A DNA stretch of 5,078 bases from an uncultured Eubacterium sp. Its GTDB lineage: Bacteria > Bacillota > Clostridia > Lachnospirales > Lachnospiraceae. Location: the NCBI GenBank assembly GCA_905236225.1, contig CAJOPM010000062.1, positions 1-5,078 of the forward strand, read 5' to 3'. The notes under the pieces were generated by a model, which worked only from the letters and a program-made list of their open reading frames with translations, had not been told where the DNA came from and did no database searches. A program made the position numbers and the translations under genes. This document shows, piece by piece, positions 1-5,078 of this stretch (its first letter is position 1; the number at the start of each line of letters is the position of its first letter).

Positions 1-84
1 GCAGGAGTGGCGGAATTGGCAGACGCGCAGGCTTCAGGTGCCTGTGGTAGCAATATCGTGTGGGTTCAAGTCCCATCTCCTGCA
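1..84 (+). tRNA. tRNA-Leu, anticodon CAG
   Basis: A complete class II tRNA that decodes the leucine codon CUG. The 7-bp acceptor stem pairs GCAGGAG (1-7) with CTCCTGC (77-83), and the discriminator base is A84, as expected for leucine. The anticodon stem is CAGGC (28-32) with GCCTG (40-44). The 7-base loop TTCAGGT (33-39) places the anticodon CAG at 35-37. The T arm is GTGGG (60-64), loop TTCAAGT (65-71), then CCCAT (72-76). The long variable arm typical of Leu tRNAs forms a 4-bp stem (46-49 with 54-57) capped by a GCAA loop. CCA is not encoded: A84 is followed by TTT, so the tail must be added enzymatically. The gene begins at the first base of the window, so its promoter and any upstream tRNA neighbours are not visible. 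Confidence 0.97.
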
Positions 85-88
85 TTTA

Positions 89-125
89 AAAAGAGAGTAT
101 GAGCATGAATCTCATGCTCTCTTTT
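89..125. terminator. Bidirectional intrinsic terminator shared by tRNA-Leu and purL
   Basis: A 15-bp hairpin pairs AAAAGAGAG (89-97) with CTCTCTTTT (117-125) and ATGAG (99-103) with CTCAT (111-115). A T98-G116 wobble joins the two helices, and the loop is 7 bases (104-110). On the + strand the stem ends in TTTT followed by CTTATTT, which would stop the tRNA transcript. On the - strand the same stem ends in a run of five T (complement of 88-92), which would stop purL, whose stop codon is 34 bases away. The stem starts only 4 bases after the mature tRNA end, leaving a short 3' trailer. The two genes converge on this site, which supports dual use. Confidence 0.85.
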
Positions 126-159
126 CTTATTTCAAAAGATAAACCCTGCTTTCTTATCC

Positions 160-3100
160 TTAATCTGTAAAGTACTTAACTCCTGACTCGAAAAGTTTCA
201 TATCCTGTTTGCCATATATATTCTTAGCTACGCCATCGCCTCTTCTCTCAGCGTGAGCCATCTTTCCGAATATTCTGCCATCAGGTGATGTTATTCCCTC
301 TATTGCCATATATGATCCGTTTACATTCCACTCTTCGTCCATTGTAGGTCTGCCCATCTCATCAACATACTGAGTAGCTACCTGTCCGTTTTTCATCAAT
401 TCCTTGAGCACTTCGGTTGGTGCAACAAATCTGCCCTCGCCATGTGATGCCGGCGATACAAAAGTATGTCCAAGCGGTGCTCCTTTAAGCCAAGGTGACT
501 TATCTGATACGACTTTGGTATATACCATTTTAGATATATGTCTGCCTATCGTATTGTAGGTAAGCGTTGGCGAGTTTTCGCTCTGCTGTCTTATAACGCC
601 ATAAGGAAGCAATCCCAATTTGATGAGTGCCTGGAATCCATTACATATTCCCAGCATTAATCCATCCCTGTTGTCCAACAAATCTGTTATGGCTTCAGCT
701 ATTTTGCCGCTTCTAAATGCCGTAGCAAAGAACTTCGCTGACCCTTCCGGCTGATCTCCTGCCGAGAATCCACCGGGGAACATTACGATCTGTGCCTGTT
801 TAATCTGATTTGCAAATTCATCAACCGACTGACGTATATCAATCTCATTTAGGTTTCTAAACACTCTGACTGCAACATCTGCTCCGGCAGCCTCAAATGC
901 TCTTGCAGAATCATACTCACAGTTAGTCCCGGGGAATACCGGTATAAATACTCTGGGCTTTGCAACCTTATATGAACTTGTCAGTATATTAATTGCTTCA
1001 TAATTCTTCTCATCAAAAGTTCTCTTATCATCTGTACTTCTTGTTGCAAAAACATTCTCAAGCGGCCTGGTCCAATGTTTAATTGCATCTTTGATACTAA
1101 GCTTATTGTTAGCATATACAAAATCTTTGGTTGCATTGGTGTGCGCAATGATCTCTATATACTCATTAAGGCCTGCAGCTTTAATGTCATCTAAAAATTC
1201 ATCGCGTTTGTTTGCCGGAACTTCAACCAGCAAAGTTCCTACAGCAGGTTTAAAGAGATCTTCCTTATCTAACCCGCTCTCTATGCTAACACCTATCTTA
1301 TTTCCAAACGCCATCTTGGATATAGCTACTGCAATACCATAGGCATCGGGAGCATATGCAGATATGACTTCTTGCTTACCTATCGCTTTAGTAATATGAT
1401 CATAAATCTTAGTTGTAACCTTAAAATCTATGACACCATCCTCATCTTTTGGAATTTTAACCCATATGATGTCGCTGTCATTTTTCTTAAATTCATTTGA
1501 AATAATATCTTTCGAATTTGCCACATCAACTGCAAAGGAAACAAGTGTCGGCGGGACATTAATATCATTAAATGTTCCCGACATTGAATCTTTACCGCCA
1601 ATTGAAGCCAGTCCCAATTCCATCTGGGCTCTGTATGCGCCAAGCAATGCGCTAAATGGTTGTCCCCAATTTGAAGCATCTTGTCCCATCTTCTTAAAAT
1701 ACTCTTGGAAAGTAAAGTGTATTTTATGATATTCTCCGCCTGCTGCAACAATTTTGGCAACAGAATGAATCACAGAATAAATGGCTCCGTGATATGGACT
1801 CCAGCTCGACAAATACGGGTCAAATCCGTATGACATAATTGTCGCCGCATCGCTCTTTCCCCCCATCACAGGCACCTTTGCTGCCATTACCTGCGCGGGT
1901 GTAAGCTGATATCTGCCTCCATAGGGCATAAGCACACTTGCAGCACCAATTGAGGAATCAAACCTTTCAACAAGACCTTTTTGCGAGCATGAATTAATAT
2001 CGCATAGCGCAAAAGTCCACGCCTGCATCACATCATTATTATCCAGGCTTTCTCTAACGTCGTCTAATATAATTTCATCGAGAAATTCATTATCTCCTTC
2101 GGGGCTTGCAACTGTTACTGCAGTCTGCTGATGTGCTCCGTTAGTATCAAGGAATTTGCGGCTCAAATTAACTATATCCTTGCCTCTCCATTTAAGTACA
2201 AGTCGGGCATCATCTGTAACTACAGCCACTTTAACTGCCTCAAGATTCTCCTGTGCAGCATACTCAAGGAACTGCTTTTCATCTTCCGGTGCTATAACAA
2301 CAGCCATTCTCTCTTGCGATTCTGATATCGCAAGTTCTGTTCCATCAAGGCCTGCGTACTTTTTAGGCACTACATCCAAGTTAATATCAAGTCCGTCTGC
2401 AAGCTCTCCTATTGCAACTGATACGCCGCCTGCTCCAAAGTCATTACATTTCTTTATAAGGCAGCTTACCTCAGGACGTCTGAATAATCTTTGTATTTTT
2501 CGTTCTGTTGGCGGATTACCCTTTTGAACTTCAGCTCCGCAAGTATCTATTGATTCTGTAGTATGAGCCTTAGATGAGCCGGTTGCTCCGCCAAGTCCAT
2601 CCCTTCCTGTACGTCCGCCAAGGAGAATTATAACGTCATTTGGCTCAGGTTTTAATCTTTTTACCGCACTGCGAGGTGCTGCTGCAATAACTGCACCAAT
2701 CTCCATTCTCTTAGCCACATAGTCAGAATGATAAATCTCCTGTACATATCCGGTTGCAAGTCCTATCTGATTACCGTATGAGCTGTACCCTTCTGCAGCT
2801 TCGGTTACAATCTTTCTCTGGGGCAATTTCCCTTCAAGGGTCTTATCAAGAGGCAGCGTAGGATCTGCTGCTCCTGTTATTCTCATAGCCTGATAGACGT
2901 ATGTTCTTCCGGAAAGCGGATCTCTGATTGCACCGCCAAGACATGTTGCCGCGCCTCCAAACGGTTCAATCTCAGTAGGATGATTATGTGTCTCATTTTT
3001 AAAATTAATAAGATATTCTTCTGTTTTGCCATCGACATCTACCGGCACAACAATACTGCAGGCATTAATTTCGTCAGACTCCTCCTGATCAGTAAGCTTC

Positions 3101-3966
3101 CCTTGCTTTTTGAGCTGTTTCATGGCAATAAGCGCAATATCCATCAGTGAAATATACTTGTCATCTCTGCCCTTATAAAGTTCTTGTCTGGTATTTAAAT
3201 AGTCTTTATAAGTATTCTCAAGAAGTTCTTTGTATCTTCCGTCTTCAAATTTGATATCCTTAAGCTCAGTAGAAAACGTAGTATGTCTGCAATGATCAGA
3301 CCAATACGTATCAAGAACCTTAATCTCAGTGATAGTAGGATCGCGCTTTTCCTCGCCCGAAAAATATTCCTGTATGCATTTAAAATCCTCATATGTCATT
3401 GCAAGTTCTAAGCTATCAAATAAATTCCTTAGCGCGCTGTCATTCATTTGACTAAAGCCATCAAGAACGGCAACATCTTGCGGCTCAGGATATTCTGTAA
3501 TCAGCGTTGATGGCATCTTTTCTTCGGCCACCCTTGAGTCAACCGGATTTATAAGATAAGACTTGATTTTTTCTATCTGCTCTGTAGTTACTTTACCTGA
3601 TATTACATAAGTAACCGCGCTTTTTATTACAGGCTCTTCTCTTTCATTTAAAAGCCTTAGACATTGCTCGGCGGAATCTGCTCTTTGATCAAACTGTCCC
3701 GGCAGGAACTCTACCGAAAATACTGTTGCGTTATCAGCCTCAAATTCACCCTCATACAAATAATCAAGCGGCGGTTCGCTAAAGACGGTGCCAAGAGCCC
3801 TCTTATAAGTCTCATCCGAGACATTTTCTATATCATATCTAATAAGCACTCTGACATCGATGGATTTATCAATGCCCAAATAACTGACCATCTGATTCTT
3901 AAGCTCTAGTGCTTTGATAGCATAATCAGGTTTTTTCTCTACGTATATGCGTCTTACCTTGCTCAT
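160..3966 (-). CDS. purL: Phosphoribosylformylglycinamidine synthase, single-chain large form
   Basis: PurL (EC 6.3.5.3) converts FGAR, ATP and glutamine to FGAM, the fourth step of cytosolic de novo purine synthesis. The 1268-residue length fits the large one-chain form (E. coli about 1,295) that fuses PurS-, PurL- and PurQ-like parts. Seen in order: a PurS-like N-terminus and linker (about 1-215); the synthetase region with WSDHCRHTTF (222-231), FKNETHNHPTEIEPFGG (322-338), CNDFGAGG (507-514) and SIGGKDSMSG (788-797); and a class I glutamine amidotransferase domain (about 1003-1268). The amidotransferase has FPGGFSAGD (1063-1071), nucleophile Cys1108 in GICNGFQ, and the His1238/Glu1240 pair in AHAER; the usual Pro before Glu is Ala here. 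The frame is intact from ATG to TAA and no key residue is missing. The ATG is set by an upstream AAGGAG. It converges on tRNA-Leu and lies downstream of ogg on the same strand; no other pur gene is visible. Confidence 0.98.
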   Translation of the reverse strand: MSKVRRIYVEKKPDYAIKALELKNQMVSYLGIDKSIDVRVLIRYDIENVSDETYKRALGTVFSEPPLDYLYEGEFEADNATVFSVEFLPGQFDQRADSAEQCLRLLNEREEPVIKSAVTYVISGKVTTEQIEKIKSYLINPVDSRVAEEKMPSTLITEYPEPQDVAVLDGFSQMNDSALRNLFDSLELAMTYEDFKCIQEYFSGEEKRDPTITEIKVLDTYWSDHCRHTTFSTELKDIKFEDGRYKELLENTYKDYLNTRQELYKGRDDKYISLMDIALIAMKQLKKQGKLTDQEESDEINACSIVVPVDVDGKTEEYLINFKNETHNHPTEIEPFGGAATCLGGAIRDPLSGRTYVYQAMRITGAADPTLPLDKTLEGKLPQRKIVTEAAEGYSSYGNQIGLATGYVQEIYHSDYVAKRMEIGAVIAAAPRSAVKRLKPEPNDVIILLGGRTGRDGLGGATGSSKAHTTESIDTCGAEVQKGNPPTERKIQRLFRRPEVSCLIKKCNDFGAGGVSVAIGELADGLDINLDVVPKKYAGLDGTELAISESQERMAVVIAPEDEKQFLEYAAQENLEAVKVAVVTDDARLVLKWRGKDIVNLSRKFLDTNGAHQQTAVTVASPEGDNEFLDEIILDDVRESLDNNDVMQAWTFALCDINSCSQKGLVERFDSSIGAASVLMPYGGRYQLTPAQVMAAKVPVMGGKSDAATIMSYGFDPYLSSWSPYHGAIYSVIHSVAKIVAAGGEYHKIHFTFQEYFKKMGQDASNWGQPFSALLGAYRAQMELGLASIGGKDSMSGTFNDINVPPTLVSFAVDVANSKDIISNEFKKNDSDIIWVKIPKDEDGVIDFKVTTKIYDHITKAIGKQEVISAYAPDAYGIAVAISKMAFGNKIGVSIESGLDKEDLFKPAVGTLLVEVPANKRDEFLDDIKAAGLNEYIEIIAHTNATKDFVYANNKLSIKDAIKHWTRPLENVFATRSTDDKRTFDEKNYEAINILTSSYKVAKPRVFIPVFPGTNCEYDSARAFEAAGADVAVRVFRNLNEIDIRQSVDEFANQIKQAQIVMFPGGFSAGDQPEGSAKFFATAFRSGKIAEAITDLLDNRDGLMLGICNGFQALIKLGLLPYGVIRQQSENSPTLTYNTIGRHISKMVYTKVVSDKSPWLKGAPLGHTFVSPASHGEGRFVAPTEVLKELMKNGQVATQYVDEMGRPTMDEEWNVNGSYMAIEGITSPDGRIFGKMAHAERRGDGVAKNIYGKQDMKLFESGVKYFTD

Positions 3967-3974
3967 AATAATTA

Positions 3975-3980
3975 CTCCTT
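3975..3980 (-). promoter_or_regulatory. purL ribosome binding site
   Basis: On the - strand the sequence reads AAGGAG, then 8 bases (TAATTATT), then the ATG at 3966-3964. Both the near-perfect match to the 16S rRNA 3' end and the spacing are good, and they fix the purL start. No competing in-frame start with a comparable site was noticed just downstream. Confidence 0.9.
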
Positions 3981-4046
3981 ATATATAAATGATATTCAAT
4001 ATTTGCCAACCCAATGATTACATTCCTAGAAAATTACATCTTTATA

Positions 4047-4076
4047 ATTGTATCATAATAGTTGCGTTATTGGGAA
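4047..4076 (-). promoter_or_regulatory. Candidate sigma-A promoter for purL
   Basis: On the - strand, TTCCCA (4071-4076; 4 of 6 matches to TTGACA) is separated by 18 bases from TACAAT (4047-4052; 5 of 6 matches to TATAAT). This would place the transcript start near 4040 and give a 5' leader of roughly 75 bases before the purL ATG. The -35 is weak and the spacer is one base longer than ideal. An overlapping alternative -10, TATGAT (4052-4057), has no convincing -35. No PurR-type operator and no purine riboswitch fold was recognised between 3967 and 4105, so how purL is regulated here is not evident. Confidence 0.45.
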
Positions 4077-4105
4077 ATTAATGAGAACTCTTTTAGTCAT
4101 AATAA

Positions 4106-4906
4106 TTATTTTTTATATGCGTAAAAAATATATTGCTGCATAACCCCGGCATATTTTCCATATGAGTCAAACGGATTAACTCCCCCATAATGTTCATCTA
4201 TTGCTCTTTTAATCCACACATCCACAGGAGATGCAGCCAATCTGTGATAAGCAAATAAACAGATGCAATCAGCTACTTTGTTCCCTACTCCCTTTACACT
4301 CTTAAGCTTTTCTTTAAGAGAATCATCATCTAATTTCCCAATAGCATCAAGGTCTAATTGGTTGCTATATACTCTAAACGCCGCATCCTTTACATATGGT
4401 ACTCTATACCCCAGAGCGCATTTTCTAAGATCATTATCCGATGCCTCAAACAGTGCTTTAGGAGACGGAAAGCTATATATTACTTCTCCATTGTGAGTAA
4501 TTTTTTCTCCAAACTTAGTACATATAGCCTCTACAGATTTAGATATGGCAGGTATATTCTTTCTTTGCGATATTATAAAACTAATAAGCATCTCAAATTT
4601 GTCCTGCCTAAGTATTCGGATTCCCTTTCCAAGCTTTGATGCGTTGAATAAGAATTTATCTTTTTGATCAATTGACTCTCTAATGTTTCTATAGTTAACA
4701 GACAAATCAAAATAGTTTTTCCAAAATGATTCCCATTCTTTCTCATCTGCATCAATATCGTATATGCCATCATCCTTGTTAATTATCGTAAGTACCTTTT
4801 TTTGACTCACAAATCTGAAACCGCCTTGTATCCTTTTGGCTCTGAAACACTGCCCGCATCCTGCTATTTTTTCCAAGTCAAAATCATCTTCAATATTTAC
4901 TATCAT
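4106..4906 (-). CDS. ogg: 8-oxoguanine DNA glycosylase / AP lyase (OGG1 family)
   Basis: A base-excision-repair enzyme of the HhH-GPD superfamily that removes 8-oxoguanine and nicks the abasic site through a lysine Schiff base. It has 266 residues from the chosen start; bacterial members usually have about 260-300. An OGG-type N-terminal domain (about 1-95) carries GQCFR (18-22), matching the GQSFR segment of human OGG1. The HhH-GPD domain follows. GVGNKVADCICL (206-217) holds the hairpin-helix-hairpin and catalytic Lys210 (OGG1 K249), and PVDV (227-230) gives Asp229 (OGG1 D268). Gln257 and Phe261 match the base-pocket residues Q315 and F319. GYR (166-168) keeps Tyr203/Arg204, but the OGG1 N149 and R154 positions are Arg115 and Ala120. 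ATG 4906 is preferred because GGAGG lies 4 bases upstream and protein similarity begins here. An in-frame extension to a TTG at 4975 would run through a strong hairpin. purL follows after 139 bases. The family is secure; the exact substrate range is inferred. Confidence 0.93.
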   Translation of the reverse strand: MIVNIEDDFDLEKIAGCGQCFRAKRIQGGFRFVSQKKVLTIINKDDGIYDIDADEKEWESFWKNYFDLSVNYRNIRESIDQKDKFLFNASKLGKGIRILRQDKFEMLISFIISQRKNIPAISKSVEAICTKFGEKITHNGEVIYSFPSPKALFEASDNDLRKCALGYRVPYVKDAAFRVYSNQLDLDAIGKLDDDSLKEKLKSVKGVGNKVADCICLFAYHRLAASPVDVWIKRAIDEHYGGVNPFDSYGKYAGVMQQYIFYAYKK

Positions 4907-4910
4907 TAAT

Positions 4911-4915
4911 CCTCC
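4911..4915 (-). promoter_or_regulatory. ogg ribosome binding site
   Basis: The - strand reads GGAGG followed by ATTA and then ATG at 4906. The spacing of 4 bases is slightly short but the match is strong. The site decides in favour of ATG 4906 over two upstream in-frame starts (ATG at 4957, TTG at 4975). It begins 7 bases after the hairpin at 4923-4949. Confidence 0.82.
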
Positions 4916-4922
4916 GAAACGA

Positions 4923-4949
4923 AACAGGCATCCAAAAAGGATGCCTGTT
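4923..4949 (-). terminator. Terminator-like hairpin in the ogg leader
   Basis: A perfect 11-bp inverted repeat, AACAGGCATCC (4923-4933) with GGATGCCTGTT (4939-4949), has a 5-base loop that reads TTTTT on the - strand. On the - strand the 3' arm ends in TT and runs into TCGTTTCGG, an imperfect U-tract. On the + strand the hairpin is followed by AAAAGC, so it cannot terminate that way. It probably ends the transcript of an upstream - strand gene lying beyond the window, or acts as an attenuator for ogg. The short, interrupted U-tract makes termination incomplete at best. Confidence 0.6.
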
Positions 4950-4996
4950 AAAAGCATGTCTAGACTTTCAAGCAAAGCTTTGTCTCCACCTTAGGT

Positions 4997-5072
4997 CAAG
5001 ACTCGCTCGCGAGTCTTGCGCGCCGGATTCGGGTCTGCTTCAGCAGACAAATTCCTGTCCGAATCCGTGCGC
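4997..5072. repeat. GC-rich palindrome cluster, possible dispersed repeat or structured RNA
   Basis: Two adjoining structures fill this block. The first is CAAGACTCGC (4997-5006), a TC loop, then GCGAGTCTTG (5009-5018): 10 perfect base pairs. The second is an outer stem pairing CGGATTCGG (5024-5032) with CCGAATCCG (5059-5067). It extends by GCGC (5020-5023) with GCGC (5069-5072) around a bulged T5068. The outer stem encloses a 7-bp hairpin, GTCTGCT with AGCAGAC (5033-5048), leaving ten unpaired bases (5049-5058). The block is 46/76 G+C, against 18/60 in 4861-4920. Neither strand has a following T-run, so these are not simple intrinsic terminators. Only one copy is present in the window, so calling it a repeat is inference. 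It may extend past 5078. Confidence 0.5.
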
Positions 5073-5078
5073 ATCAAA

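Noticed and set aside
1..84. tRNA-Leu as an integration site for a mobile element
   Set aside because: No second copy of the tRNA 3' end, no integrase and no phage or ICE genes appear in the window; the downstream genes are housekeeping.
1428..1760. A 110-codon - strand frame and a facing + strand frame (1430-1729)
   Set aside because: Both overlap the well-supported purL frame, are Met/Ile-rich or otherwise unstructured, and match no family I recognise.
2156..2527. A 123-codon open frame on the + strand
   Set aside because: It lies wholly antisense inside purL, has no ribosome binding site of note and a low-complexity Ser/Ala-rich translation typical of a shadow frame.
4010..4074. Inverted pair CCCAAT (4010-4015) and ATTGGG (4069-4074) flanking the purL promoter
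   Set aside because: Only 6 bp over a 53-base gap, and one arm lies in the -35 region so it is not in the transcript; expected by chance in A+T-rich DNA.
4263..4639. Open frames on the + strand and a - strand frame at 4573-4773 within ogg
   Set aside because: They are shadows of ogg, whose frame carries all the catalytic and fold motifs.
4976..4999. TTGACC on the - strand (4994-4999) as a -35 box for ogg
   Set aside because: At 17 bases spacing the -10 would be TTTGCT, only 3 of 6 matches; the hexamer is also part of the palindrome. Too weak to call.
4997..5072. Integron attC site or intrinsic terminators
   Set aside because: No attC core sites of the GTTRRRY type are present, and neither hairpin is followed by a T-run on either strand.

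Overview
This is an A+T-rich stretch of bacterial chromosome carrying ordinary housekeeping genes. The organism is most likely an anaerobic low-GC Firmicute of the class Clostridia, and the overall look is Lachnospiraceae-like. Three things point there: the single-chain PurL of about 1,270 residues (Bacilli split this enzyme into PurS, PurQ and PurL), the strong GGAG-type Shine-Dalgarno sites, and an OGG1-type 8-oxoguanine DNA glycosylase of the kind known from Clostridium. The taxonomic call is inference; no search was run.

Layout, left to right. A complete tRNA-Leu with anticodon CAG begins at base 1 on the + strand and ends at 84. It is followed after 4 bases by a long hairpin (89-125) with A-tract and T-tract flanks, which can serve as a shared bidirectional terminator. 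The convergent gene on the - strand, purL (160-3966), encodes FGAM synthase, the fourth step of de novo purine synthesis. Between purL and the next gene is a 139-base gap with a plausible sigma-A-type promoter for purL (-10 at 4047-4052, -35 at 4071-4076) and a clear ribosome binding site. Upstream of it, also on the - strand, lies ogg (4106-4906), a base-excision-repair glycosylase/AP lyase. No intrinsic terminator separates ogg from purL, so some read-through is possible.

The right end (4907-5078) is the least ordinary part. A perfect 11-bp hairpin (4923-4949) looks like an intrinsic terminator on the - strand. It ends only 7 bases before the ogg Shine-Dalgarno site, so the ogg message almost certainly starts upstream of it and must pass through it. 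Beyond that, 4997-5072 is a GC-rich block (46 of 76 bases are G or C, against 18 of 60 in the neighbouring 4861-4920). It is packed with palindromes: a 10-bp near-perfect hairpin, then a 13-bp outer stem enclosing a 7-bp inner hairpin. It has no U-tract, so it is not a simple terminator; it is best read as a dispersed palindromic repeat or a structured RNA/DNA element of unknown function.

The two proteins belong to unrelated pathways (purine synthesis and oxidised-guanine repair), and their adjacency does not by itself suggest a system. I found no CRISPR array, transposase, phage gene or defence gene. The points most worth a second look are the palindromic block, the terminator-like hairpin in the ogg leader, and the replaced opposite-base residues in Ogg.
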